IMG/VR virus record: IMGVR_UViG_3300026544_000002 | Coordinates: 38,492-102,491 of that record | DNA: 64,000 nt | Direction: 5' to 3' (one strand) | Source of the DNA: a virus | In this document: positions 43,427-52,308 of the stretch, piece by piece | Position numbering within the stretch: the first letter of the stretch is position 1 | Layout: every line of letters starts with the position of its first letter | Position numbers and translations under genes: made by a program | The notes under the pieces: generated by a model | What the model saw: the letters and a program-made list of their open reading frames with translations, nothing else | What the model was told of the DNA's origin: nothing | Databases searched by the model: none

Positions 43427-45358
43427 TTATGAAGGAACATATCCTAATAATTTTTTTATAATAGGTCTCATGTTTTTATCTATTTCTTCTTCTCCAACTA
43501 TTCCATTGAACATATTTTTAGACCAAGAAACAATTTCTTCCATTCTTGTAGATAAATTTAATTTAGAACCTGTGTCCAAAACAAAAGTATAAATATATAC
43601 ATCTGTATCTTGTCCTATTCTATGACACCTATCTTCTGCTTGTATCTTATCTACATATCTCCACGGATTGTTCAAAAAAACAATTGTATTTGCATTTGTT
43701 AAAGTGACGCCTGTTGATAATGTTTGAATAGTAGCAATGAGGGGGTTACTGTTTTTATTATTTTTATAATCATTGATTAATTTAGGAATTTTAGATGATG
43801 TTTCACCAAATATTTTTATTGGTTTAGTTTTACAATTTTTTTCTAAATAATTACTACATTGTTTCACAACATCTACATATGTCGTGAAACAAATTGTTTT
43901 TTTCTCAGCATTATTTATTATTTTACATAATGGACTATGAATAATCATTTCATTGAACATTTCTGATCGTAATTTTGTCAACAGATTCCCTATAACTTCT
44001 CCCATTATTTTCAAATTAACATATTTAATAACAGATCTAGTTTTATCAAATTTCTTTTTAAGTTCATTCGGGAGTAATGGTCTCAAAACATTTTTTTCAT
44101 ATATATTTAATTCTTTTACTCTTTGAACTTTTTCTTGATTGTTAAATTGATATCCATATTTTTTTAGTTCTATTATTAATTTTAAATAATTTGCAAAATT
44201 TTCTGTTTTGCCTTCTTTCGTAGTTTTTAAATAATCAATTACTTCATTATAATCATTCAGGTACAAATTATAATTCTGACGATAATATTCTTGTCTATCT
44301 GTTATATATAAAGCTATTTGTTTTTTAACTTCTTCTAATGTATATTTTTTTCCATTTGGAATTGATATTTTTTCATCAAAATATTTTTTCATTGGTAATT
44401 CAAAAACTTCACTTTTTAATTTTCGATGCATTATCATTCCTAATCTATTTTTCATTATATCCAAAGCAATTTCTGTTTTTAAACCAAAAACTTTTTTAAA
44501 TATAATTTCAGCTTCATTGTCAAAAAAATTATCCAATAATCTCAAAGCAGGTATCATTTCACTTCCGATTGCTTTTATAGGAGTGCCACTCATTAATAAG
44601 ATATCACTACAATGTATTTTGTTAACAAATTTTTCTAATTCAACAACTCTTTTAGTCAATGAATTCCTAAAATTATGACACTCATCGATAATAATACCAT
44701 TCTTTTTATGAATAAAGTTAGATATAGAATTTAATTTATTAATTGACTCATAATTAACCAAATAAAAATCTGATTTTCGTGGTTTATCACCAATTATCCA
44801 TATAGAATATTTATTTTTAAAAACAGTTTTTATTTCATTTTCCCAAACAGACCGTAGAATACTTTTAGGGGCAATTATAACAACAGATTGTTTATTCAAA
44901 CAATGCATTAAAGCTAAAGAAGTAATTGTTTTTCCTATTCCTTGTTCAAAAGCTAAAATATATCCATTTAATTTATACTGTTGTTTTTTAATATCATATA
45001 TTTGTAAGAAATTTTTTTGGTAATTTTTTAACGTATATACAATATCTTTTAACTTAGACATATTCAATCGATTGGGATATTTTTTATCAACATTTTTAAC
45101 CCAAGAATTATTTAATATAAGAGAAATAAATTTTTTATATATTGGTCTATTTAATTCATTCAATATATAAACCATTTCTGGTATAAAAAAATAATGAATT
45201 GTAATAATCCCTTTTCTAAAAAAAAGTAATTCTTGATCAAATATATGAGATATTTTCGATGACTTGTATTTTTTTTTAATATCTCTTTTAAATAAAATTA
45301 TAGGAAAATTTGATAATTTTATTCTATGATTGTTAATATCCGAAACATTTTCAAACAT
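43427..45358 (-). CDS. SNF2-family DNA helicase/translocase
   Basis: The 643-aa protein has all main SF2/SNF2 motifs: Walker A EQGIGKT (138-144), DECH (225-228), MSGTP (motif III), and in the C-terminal lobe FLNNPWRYVDKIQAEDRCHRIGQ (motifs V-VI). The arginine-finger region RCHRIGQ is diagnostic of SNF2. Related phage enzymes act in replication, recombination or branch migration (T4 UvsW is a more distant SF2). It lies downstream of two small genes under the late promoter at 46001. No extra nuclease domain is visible. Confidence 0.85.
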   Translation of the reverse strand: MFENVSDINNHRIKLSNFPIILFKRDIKKKYKSSKISHIFDQELLFFRKGIITIHYFFIPEMVYILNELNRPIYKKFISLILNNSWVKNVDKKYPNRLNMSKLKDIVYTLKNYQKNFLQIYDIKKQQYKLNGYILAFEQGIGKTITSLALMHCLNKQSVVIIAPKSILRSVWENEIKTVFKNKYSIWIIGDKPRKSDFYLVNYESINKLNSISNFIHKKNGIIIDECHNFRNSLTKRVVELEKFVNKIHCSDILLMSGTPIKAIGSEMIPALRLLDNFFDNEAEIIFKKVFGLKTEIALDIMKNRLGMIMHRKLKSEVFELPMKKYFDEKISIPNGKKYTLEEVKKQIALYITDRQEYYRQNYNLYLNDYNEVIDYLKTTKEGKTENFANYLKLIIELKKYGYQFNNQEKVQRVKELNIYEKNVLRPLLPNELKKKFDKTRSVIKYVNLKIMGEVIGNLLTKLRSEMFNEMIIHSPLCKIINNAEKKTICFTTYVDVVKQCSNYLEKNCKTKPIKIFGETSSKIPKLINDYKNNKNSNPLIATIQTLSTGVTLTNANTIVFLNNPWRYVDKIQAEDRCHRIGQDTDVYIYTFVLDTGSKLNLSTRMEEIVSWSKNMFNGIVGEEEIDKNMRPIIKKLLGYVPS

Positions 45359-45360
45359 AT

Positions 45361-45585
45361 CTAATCTTTTTTATCTATTTCAAAATATGAACTTGGGGGT
45401 GGTACTCTCTTTTTTAATTGTTCAATATCATCTAAAGTTGGTTCTGTTACTTCCCAATCTTTAACTAATTGTAATGCAAGAGGAACACCGTGTTTCAAAA
45501 CTAATTCTGATATAGATAAAATCAATGCTAATTCCATTTTCTGCCCCTTTGGTTTTTCTACTGGTGTGGTAATATTATCATTCAT
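45361..45585 (-). CDS. Small hypothetical protein, 74 aa
   Basis: Contains MELALILSISELVLKHGVPLALQLVKDWEVTEPTLDDIEQLKKRVPPP. The helix ELVLKHG...ALQLVKDW followed by EPTLDDIEQL and a P-rich end is a pattern often seen in small phage proteins next to lysis or tail genes, with no known function. SD GGAG. It lies between a lipoprotein gene and the SNF2 gene. Confidence 0.6.
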   Translation of the reverse strand: MNDNITTPVEKPKGQKMELALILSISELVLKHGVPLALQLVKDWEVTEPTLDDIEQLKKRVPPPSSYFEIDKKD

Positions 45586-45586
45586 T

Positions 45587-45973
45587 TTATTTGATCTCCG
45601 TTTGGCTAATTACTAATAATTCAATCAAAGCATTGTTCATATGATCTAAATTTTCAACCAATTTTTGTTTATTAGCAGGAGTGCTTTGTCTAATATATAT
45701 TTCATAAATAATAACACTTGAATGATAAGCTTTCCAATAAATATTAGCTTTTTCGATTATTTTATCTTTTGTTTCATCACTTATCATTCCTTTTTTATAT
45801 GCTTCTCCTACTGTTTCCATAGTTCCTTCATATGTAGAAGCAGCCATATTTAATGCTTTGAATGATGAATCTTTGAATGATGATGTAGTAGTTACGCAAG
45901 ATACTAGAGAAAGAATTATCAAAAAAATACATAAATTGTAACTAATAATTAATCTTTTAAATCGTCTGCTCAT
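45587..45973 (-). CDS. Lipoprotein, 128 aa
   Basis: A basic start (MSRRFKRL), a hydrophobic segment, and LSLVSCVTTTS, a lipobox with the modified cysteine at residue 26, mark a lipoprotein. The mature part is helical. In phages small lipoproteins serve as outer spanins or superinfection-exclusion factors. Size and helical nature allow either. There is no matching inner spanin recognised nearby. First gene after the late promoter at 46001. Confidence 0.65.
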   Translation of the reverse strand: MSRRFKRLIISYNLCIFLIILSLVSCVTTTSSFKDSSFKALNMAASTYEGTMETVGEAYKKGMISDETKDKIIEKANIYWKAYHSSVIIYEIYIRQSTPANKQKLVENLDHMNNALIELLVISQTEIK

Positions 45974-46000
45974 AATAACACCTCATAATTTAAATTTATT

Positions 46001-46019
46001 CCTTCAATATTATGTTCCT
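46001..46019 (-). promoter_or_regulatory. Late promoter motif
   Basis: On the - strand: AGGAACATAATATTGAAGG, 28 bases before the lipoprotein ATG and just downstream of the terminator at 46039-46083. Confidence 0.65.
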
Positions 46020-46038
46020 TATTTTATACACGAAAATT

Positions 46039-46083
46039 CTCCCATCCGATAGAATGTTCTAGAATAATTCTATCGGATGGGAG
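46039..46083 (-). terminator. Terminator hairpin (leftward)
   Basis: Arms CTCCCATCCGATAGAAT (46039-46055) and its complement (46067-46083) form a 17-bp perfect stem with an 11-base loop. On the - strand AATTTT follows. It ends the 48766-46184 operon. The rest of the 45974-46183 gap holds only the promoter. Confidence 0.75.
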
Positions 46084-46183
46084 CTATATAATTTTGAGAG
46101 TTACGATTATATATATATTATTATTTTGCCATATTCAAATGGCCACTTTTTTAAAATTAATCGAATTTATCTCTCAAATTTAT

Positions 46184-46855
46184 CTAAAATCCATGCACCA
46201 CTGATGTAATAATCCCTTTTATTCCTCCAAATAAACCAATGATTGTCACGACAATAGTAACTACTGCAAACAATTTAAACAAACGATTGTTGAATATAGA
46301 TAATTTATCTATAATTGTTTTCATAGATTCTGCTAATTCTTCTAATTTTTTTGAAGTATTCTTAAATTCTGTCAAAATATCTTCATTTTTATCTTTAATC
46401 AATTCCATAGTATTACTACTTATATCAGTTACTTTGTTTATAATAATACCATGTTCGTCAGAATTTCCACCAATTTCATTCAAAATCAATTTTATTTTAT
46501 CATTTAAAGAATTTTCTGATTTTTGATCAATCTCCTCTAATTTTTTTATTATAAATTTGTGTTGATCACTATTTAACTGGATTTCATTTATTATTAAACC
46601 AGATTGATCTTTTATCAAAATAGTCAATCTTTTTTCAATATTCTCAATATTTTTTCTTGTTTCTTGTATCGTACTATCAAAAATACGTTGATTATCAGTT
46701 ATGACAATTACAACATTACTTATTTCTTTGATTAATTCAGATACTCTTTTTAAACCGTCTTTTACTTGTTCTATCATTGCTTTTAAAAGATTTGATGATA
46801 AAATCATATTAGTATCATCATTTTGATCATTATGGGAAGATAATTTATTTGACAT
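46184..46855 (-). CDS. Coiled-coil protein with C-terminal membrane helix, 223 aa
   Basis: Residues ~30-190 form long coiled-coil heptads with repeated NEIGGNSDEHGxIIxK-like segments (INEIQLNSDQHKFIIKK, then LNEIGGNSDEHGIIINK, about 35 residues apart). The C-terminus is a membrane segment (LFAVVTIVVTIIGLFGGIKGII). The layout is a tail-anchored stalk. It overlaps the GAF-protein stop, so the two may function together, for example as a membrane sensor or tether. Function unknown. Confidence 0.6.
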   Translation of the reverse strand: MSNKLSSHNDQNDDTNMILSSNLLKAMIEQVKDGLKRVSELIKEISNVVIVITDNQRIFDSTIQETRKNIENIEKRLTILIKDQSGLIINEIQLNSDQHKFIIKKLEEIDQKSENSLNDKIKLILNEIGGNSDEHGIIINKVTDISSNTMELIKDKNEDILTEFKNTSKKLEELAESMKTIIDKLSIFNNRLFKLFAVVTIVVTIIGLFGGIKGIITSVVHGF

Positions 46856-48091
46856 TTAATTGCCTTTTGATAAATTATGATCATCAAAAATAGCTTTCAT
46901 TTTAGAACTTAGATTTTTAAATATTTTATTTTCTTCAATTGCTTCTTCTTCCCATTTTAATATATTTTCCAATGTCGTTCTATTCAAATTTGATATATTT
47001 TGATATTCTCTACGTCTTTTGACGGCTTCTGAAATATAAAAAGATAAAACTTTTAACATATCAATCAATTGCTCAGGAAATTCTTTAGCTAATTTAACTT
47101 GTGAAAATCCTAAAATAGCTAAAGTGAAAACATTGTCATTATAATGATCTGAAACAGGGATCAATAGAACTGATTTTAGATTTTTAGAAGAGATGAGATA
47201 TTCAACAGATTTTTCAATTTCTGGTTGTATATCTTTTTTTGTTTCAACAGATTTGAAGATTTTTTCTAATTTATTTAACATATTAGGAATATGTATCGGA
47301 GTGGTTGGATCAGTATTAAACTTGTGAATAATATGTTCCCATGGAAATAATTCAAAAGGAATAGATTTTTCTTTATCTAATAAAGAAGGTATTCCTTCTG
47401 CACACCATTCATTTGTTTTTTTTAATTTTTCATTTTTAAAATCAACTATGAACAAATATCCTCTATCAATATTCCACATTTCACACGTTTGTCTAATACA
47501 ATCATCAATATACGAATCCATTTCATGATTTTTAGCAGTTATTAATTTTTCTGATAAATTATTTAATAATTTTCTATATTCATTTGTAACTTTTAGAACA
47601 TGTTTGACACGATATGAATTTTCTTGAATTGATATTATGTTAGTAGCTAATTTATAATACGATAAATCAACTATTCTAAACAGATGGGAACCAATAGATT
47701 CAGGCAAATATGATGCAAAGATACAACCTATAAATTCATTCCGTAGAATCACAGGAGAAATTATTACAAAATTTTCTATTTTATAATACGGATTAATTTC
47801 AAATGTATGATTTAAAATCAAAGGATCAGATAAACTAAACGATAATGATAAAATACATTTATAAATATCTTTGTTTAATAATTTTTGACAGAATGTTTCA
47901 GATGGGGAAATGATAGGAAAGGTGGTTGAATCAGATTGTTTTTGAATAAAAGCTATTTCATCACATTTAAATACTTTGGCCATATTAGCCAATAGATCAG
48001 TAATATTTTTTTTTTCGTTATCGTCAAAACTCGAAATTATTTCAGTTAATTTTAAAACTTTTTCCAAATTAACACAATCATGTTGAATCAT
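46856..48091 (-). CDS. GAF-domain protein without output domain, 411 aa
   Basis: Two GAF-like regions are visible, about residues 20-150 and 175-340. The second is clearer: RGYLFIVDFKNEKLKKTNEWCAEGIPS, then IPFELFPWEHI, and LKSVLLIPVSD with a final NVFTLAILGFSQ strand. GAF domains bind small ligands (cyclic nucleotides, haem, bilins) or form dimers. No kinase, cyclase or phosphodiesterase follows. The C-terminus is a coiled coil. It is unusual in a phage late operon. It is followed by a tail-anchored coiled-coil protein. Confidence 0.65.
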   Translation of the reverse strand: MIQHDCVNLEKVLKLTEIISSFDDNEKKNITDLLANMAKVFKCDEIAFIQKQSDSTTFPIISPSETFCQKLLNKDIYKCILSLSFSLSDPLILNHTFEINPYYKIENFVIISPVILRNEFIGCIFASYLPESIGSHLFRIVDLSYYKLATNIISIQENSYRVKHVLKVTNEYRKLLNNLSEKLITAKNHEMDSYIDDCIRQTCEMWNIDRGYLFIVDFKNEKLKKTNEWCAEGIPSLLDKEKSIPFELFPWEHIIHKFNTDPTTPIHIPNMLNKLEKIFKSVETKKDIQPEIEKSVEYLISSKNLKSVLLIPVSDHYNDNVFTLAILGFSQVKLAKEFPEQLIDMLKVLSFYISEAVKRRREYQNISNLNRTTLENILKWEEEAIEENKIFKNLSSKMKAIFDDHNLSKGN

Positions 48092-48153
48092 TGGTCACAC
48101 CAATTAAAATACATTGAATATTTTATTTTTGAATAAAATCATGACTAATATAA

Positions 48154-48435
48154 TTAATCAAATGTTCCATTTTTTGAAAATAAATCAGATAATTTAGAAC
48201 CAGGATCAGAAAAAATATTAATCCCTTTGTTGTGTTTTTGTAAATTATCTATAAGAAGACTTAAACTTTCTTTCGCTTTATAAATATTCTCTAAAATATA
48301 TAATTCATTTTGATCAGGATCTGATTTATTCTCTATTAAATCAGATAGATTGCATAAACCTTCTAATAATTGCTTACCATCTTTACTAGTTAAATTCAGC
48401 AAAGTAGCTTGCACCCGATTCGCAATTGCAGCCAT
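48154..48435 (-). CDS. Small hypothetical protein, 93 aa
   Basis: Helical protein (NRVQATLLNLTSKDGKQLLEGL, then ESLSLLIDNLQKHN) with a polar C-terminus. SD CAGGA. It lies in the operon with the GAF and coiled-coil genes. No known family. Confidence 0.55.
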   Translation of the reverse strand: MAAIANRVQATLLNLTSKDGKQLLEGLCNLSDLIENKSDPDQNELYILENIYKAKESLSLLIDNLQKHNKGINIFSDPGSKLSDLFSKNGTFD

Positions 48436-48478
48436 AAATCAAATCCTGTTTAAAAATAAATTAAAGATATAAAGATTA

Positions 48479-48766
48479 TTACTTTTGAACTACGATGAAT
48501 TTCATAGTTGAAAAATCTAAACGATATTGATTTGGAATATTCATCTTTTCCATATATTGTAAAATTTCATTATTAATAGTCATAGATAAATTGTTTATTT
48601 CTTTTTCAATTGACGACTTATTAATATTCAGCATATCAATTTTTAATTTCATATTTTCGAATTTCAAACTTTGTAATTCATCAATACTAATTGGTTTTGG
48701 TTGAATATTTGAATTCTGATCTTCACTTGGAGAAACTGATTGTATTTTATCTTTCTTTTTTGCCAT
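48479..48766 (-). CDS. Small coiled-coil protein, 95 aa
   Basis: Start at 48766 (MAKKKDKIQ) is chosen because CGAGGAAAAG precedes it. The longer frame to 48817 would overlap the late promoter. It has a polar N-terminus and then a coiled coil (IDELQSLKFENMKLKIDML). First gene of the operon driven from 48809. Confidence 0.6.
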   Translation of the reverse strand: MAKKKDKIQSVSPSEDQNSNIQPKPISIDELQSLKFENMKLKIDMLNINKSSIEKEINNLSMTINNEILQYMEKMNIPNQYRLDFSTMKFIVVQK

Positions 48767-48808
48767 CGTCTTTTCCTCGTAATATAATTGATTGATATAA
48801 TTATCGTA

Positions 48809-48829
48809 TTTCCTCATTTATATGTTCTT
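48809..48829 (-). promoter_or_regulatory. Late promoter motif, TATAAATG variant
   Basis: On the - strand: AAGAACATATAAATGAGGAAA, the second clear TATAAATG form. It is located 43 bases before the ATG at 48766. Confidence 0.6.
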
Positions 48830-48873
48830 AGTATTTTATAAAAAATGACTTCTTTTTTAAAAAAATAAAACAA

Positions 48874-49785
48874 TTAATAATTCAACGTATTATATGCATA
48901 ATCTCTAACAGTTGTTCCATTCGCATCAATAACATATCCTAACCATGCACGATCTTCTGGAAGATCATTTATATCAATTGCGGCTAATGAATTTTTCCAA
49001 TCTGGTAATCCAAGATCAATAAACATTAATCTTTGTGCTTCTGTATCATTCCAATAAGGAAGCACCATCATAATATTTTCATTTTGTGTATTATCAGGAT
49101 GATATTGTGCCAAAACACCCAAAATAAAAATGTTCAAAGAATCTACAATGTATTGTCTAGCAGTCACACGCTCTTGAACAACTAACGAAGCATCTGATAC
49201 ATCATTTATATCATATATTTTATCTTTGATTGTTATTAAATTTCCTTCTGTATCATCATTTTTTATATATACTAATTTTTCTGTTCTGCGTGTTAATAAA
49301 TTATTTTCATTTGATTCAAAAATAAAATATATTTTCGCCATCAATTCCCCATCATAATAATATTCATTATATGTAGGTCGACCATCTGCTGCTCGATATG
49401 TTTTTTTTGTCAAAGCTACATTAGCTTTCAAATGTCTTTTAAAATCTACCAAATGAATTCTGTCATCAATAAAATTAACATCTACATAAGGAGCAATCTT
49501 ATAATTAGAAATATGTTCATCAGAAATATGTTCATATAAATCAGATATTTGATATGGTATTTCAGATAAATCATCAAATGTAAAATAATCTATTTCATCA
49601 TTTTGTATTTTTATTTTAAAATCATTATATTTCAAAGTTAAATCATTATACCAATTTCTAATTGATAATGCTTTTTCATTTCTATTATGTATTTCTTGGT
49701 TTAAAATAATTTGATCATCAGCAGATAATACATTAATTTCATTATATGAAATATCTAATTGTTCTAATAATTCTTGTTTTGTCAT
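48874..49785 (-). CDS. Putative tail-fibre-associated protein, 303 aa
   Basis: The third gene after the two fibre-like genes, with SD AGGGA. Residues 1-90 are helical, then beta-rich segments (YKIAPYVDVNFIDDRIHLVDFKR, NEYYYDGELMAKIYFIF). The sequence resembles virion proteins located after fibres, but I can name no family. A fibre connector or chaperone is a guess based on position. Confidence 0.5.
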   Translation of the reverse strand: MTKQELLEQLDISYNEINVLSADDQIILNQEIHNRNEKALSIRNWYNDLTLKYNDFKIKIQNDEIDYFTFDDLSEIPYQISDLYEHISDEHISNYKIAPYVDVNFIDDRIHLVDFKRHLKANVALTKKTYRAADGRPTYNEYYYDGELMAKIYFIFESNENNLLTRRTEKLVYIKNDDTEGNLITIKDKIYDINDVSDASLVVQERVTARQYIVDSLNIFILGVLAQYHPDNTQNENIMMVLPYWNDTEAQRLMFIDLGLPDWKNSLAAIDINDLPEDRAWLGYVIDANGTTVRDYAYNTLNY

Positions 49786-49800
49786 CTTATTATATCCCTA

Positions 49801-50886
49801 TCAAACAGAAGTGAGTATTATATTATCAATTGCCGTATCAGCATCATAATTAGTTGATTCGGAAAACACAAATCTAATAGCTTTACATAACCATGTAGAT
49901 GTATCTAAATTAACATAAATAAAAGGACTATTCTGCGAAGTTGGATTTTGACCTTTTTGTATCCATCTCTGTGTCCACAATCCATCCATATCTTGAGATT
50001 CAACAATTAATACACCATGCCCTTTACCATACATATGATAACGAAATTCCATTTGTGTTAATTGTTTAAAATTATTAGTATATGCCTTTGCTATTTGTTT
50101 GCTTCCACTATTATCACCGCTTCTCTCAGTAAACATATAATATTCATCATACGGAGAAGAAGGACCTGTTCCATTTGAAGGGGTTCCTCTTTTAGAAGTC
50201 TTAAAAAAACCATCAATAGAATCAATTTTTCCTTCTATTGATAATTTCCATTTATCCCCCCATGCTTTTTCACCTGTACCACCATTATTAAAATTAGTTA
50301 TAAATGTACCAGCTTCACCGATTCCAATAACATAAGGAGCAATTTCTATAGTAGGTGTATTGCCATAATGATAAAGATTTCCTTTTTTCATTATGATATC
50401 ATAAATAGCTTTTAAATCACTTCCAATCGAAATATTTGCAATTATTCTATTTGGTTCTATCAATGTATAATGATTAAATGTTATTCCATCACCAAATTCA
50501 AGAACAACACTAGGATCATATATACCACCAATAATTGTTATATCAACAGTAGTATTCTGATAAACAATAAAACGAGTATCTGTTTCAATATATGGACGAG
50601 TTGCTATAATCTCTTCTGTGTATATATTCGGAATTGTTTGAATATCATTTTCATATTGGAATTTTAATGTATCTTTCATTAAATGTAATCTATATTCATC
50701 AAAAGCATTTCCATGACATCCAAAATCTTTTACCCCAACAAATCTAACTGGTGTAAGTGTTGAAATTATAAAACCTACAACATCAGAACCATCAACAATT
50801 TTTATATCAATATCATCTTTATATTGCATATTATCATCATTCAATAATTCCCCTACTTCTGTTGCATTCGGTGTGAGAAATTGCAT
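49801..50886 (-). CDS. Tail fibre-type protein with MAM-like C-terminal domain, 361 aa
   Basis: The N-terminal half is beta-rich and includes a strand-turn region typical of fibre shafts. From about residue 200 a jelly-roll resembling MAM domains is visible: EKAWGDKWKLSIEG, MEFRYHMYGKGHGVLIVESQD, GLWTQRWIQKGQN, CKAIRFVFSES, and an ADTAIDNIILTSV end. MAM-like modules bind glycans or proteins, so the protein may contact host surface receptors. Neighbouring gene is also fibre-like. SD CGGAG. Confidence 0.65.
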   Translation of the reverse strand: MQFLTPNATEVGELLNDDNMQYKDDIDIKIVDGSDVVGFIISTLTPVRFVGVKDFGCHGNAFDEYRLHLMKDTLKFQYENDIQTIPNIYTEEIIATRPYIETDTRFIVYQNTTVDITIIGGIYDPSVVLEFGDGITFNHYTLIEPNRIIANISIGSDLKAIYDIIMKKGNLYHYGNTPTIEIAPYVIGIGEAGTFITNFNNGGTGEKAWGDKWKLSIEGKIDSIDGFFKTSKRGTPSNGTGPSSPYDEYYMFTERSGDNSGSKQIAKAYTNNFKQLTQMEFRYHMYGKGHGVLIVESQDMDGLWTQRWIQKGQNPTSQNSPFIYVNLDTSTWLCKAIRFVFSESTNYDADTAIDNIILTSV

Positions 50887-50889
50887 ATT

Positions 50890-52287
50890 TTAAGTCTCCG
50901 TATATGTAAGCCAAGCAGTTACCACACAAGGCCCAGATGATCCTGATTCAGTTGTTGTCCTAAAATTGATGTAATCACCATCGGAAAGAGAAATAGGAGA
51001 AGAGATAGTATTTGTATTGCCTTGTCCAGATGAAACAGCAACATTGCAATTAGAACCTTGTAATGTTCCATTTTTAACCAATTCAACCGTAGCTGTTCCT
51101 CCTCCTAACCGAAGAGACATAGCTGTAACAGCACATGAATATCCAGATGGAACATGAATTGTAATACCTCCTGAATTTCCAGTATTTGCTCCGTTACCAT
51201 ATGCCCATTCATAATTTCCTGAACCCAATGCTGCATTTTCTTCTGCCCATATTGGTATCATATATTTATGTTTTGTTGGTAATGCATAAATATTGGCAAC
51301 TCCTGAACCAGCATCAGCTGCTCCGATCAAAGTGCCAGTGAAATTTAATTTACTATGCGGAGTGTTTGCTAAATTGGTTCCGTCATCTGCTACAACTATA
51401 GATGTTCCAGAACCATCTGTTCCTTTTTTAGCAAGTAAATCCCATCCAGTATTTGGACTAGCAGGTGTACCCGGGTTCGAAATAGTTCCATTTGTGTTAC
51501 ATACAAAAGAAGATCCTTGATATTCAACTGCTTGATTTTCATTATATGTTCCAGCAGACCATGATCCTTCCCATGTCATATCACCATCTGCACCAGTATT
51601 CCCTTGATCTCCTTTGTCTCCCTTTCCACCTTTATTATTGAATATAGAAATACTACAACCTGCTGGAAGAGTAACTAGTGTAGAAGTACCATTATAACGA
51701 ACTGTTTGAATTCTTATTTTATTATTAGCACTCACTGTTAATGGAAACGTGATACTACCAGTGTCTTCTGCTGTTGCTGATGTTCTATGATACATAGAAA
51801 ACAAAACATTTGATATATCAGAATAACCACTTCCAGTATTTAATTGAACATATACATTTGACCCTGATCGTGATGTACCAGAAGAAATTCCATTTGTGAT
51901 TGTCACAGAAATAATATAAATGCCAGCTTTTTTGAATGTTATTTCACCGGATGCCACAGAAAAATTAGAATCTGTTTGTCGTTCTGTATTAAAATTTACA
52001 GTGATTCTTGTTCCTGTGAATGTTTGACTAGAGGAAGGATAGACAGAATATAAAACAGTATCAGTTACCAATTCTTTCCAATCAGTTGTTGCTATATCAG
52101 GAGCATTTGTCAAATCTCCTTCTGTTGTTCCTGTTACTGAATTCAATGCTTCGTATTGTTTATTTTTCCAACTAACAACAGTACCAGAAGTATAATTAGC
52201 TGTTTCATCATAAAATCCTAGATTAGAATCTAAACTAGCACCTGTCAGATTATTATCTAATAATTGACTTCTTTTTATTTGAACCAT
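50890..52287 (-). CDS. Tail fibre with carbohydrate-binding, C1q-like and collagen-like segments, 465 aa
   Basis: Domains in order: a CBM5/12-like module (residues ~25-75: ANYTSGTVVSWKNKQYEALN, ATTDWKEL), a C1q/TNF-type jelly roll (~78-215: FTGTRITVNFNTER, EITFKKAGIYIISVTIT, SISIF), a short collagen-like run of GDKG/GNTG repeats (~218-233), a second CBM5/12-like module (~235-285: WEGSWSAGTYNENQAVEY), and a beta-rich tip. Such modular trimeric proteins recognise host glycans. The GC content is higher than that of its neighbours, consistent with domain acquisition. Confidence 0.75.
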   Translation of the reverse strand: MVQIKRSQLLDNNLTGASLDSNLGFYDETANYTSGTVVSWKNKQYEALNSVTGTTEGDLTNAPDIATTDWKELVTDTVLYSVYPSSSQTFTGTRITVNFNTERQTDSNFSVASGEITFKKAGIYIISVTITNGISSGTSRSGSNVYVQLNTGSGYSDISNVLFSMYHRTSATAEDTGSITFPLTVSANNKIRIQTVRYNGTSTLVTLPAGCSISIFNNKGGKGDKGDQGNTGADGDMTWEGSWSAGTYNENQAVEYQGSSFVCNTNGTISNPGTPASPNTGWDLLAKKGTDGSGTSIVVADDGTNLANTPHSKLNFTGTLIGAADAGSGVANIYALPTKHKYMIPIWAEENAALGSGNYEWAYGNGANTGNSGGITIHVPSGYSCAVTAMSLRLGGGTATVELVKNGTLQGSNCNVAVSSGQGNTNTISSPISLSDGDYINFRTTTESGSSGPCVVTAWLTYTET

Positions 52288-52308
52288 TTATCATTTACTC
52301 CGATGTTT

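Noticed and set aside
47330-47350. A late promoter match (GGGAACATATTATTCAC on the - strand) inside the GAF gene
   Set aside because: The 3' half of the motif is absent and it is within coding sequence. Treated as chance.
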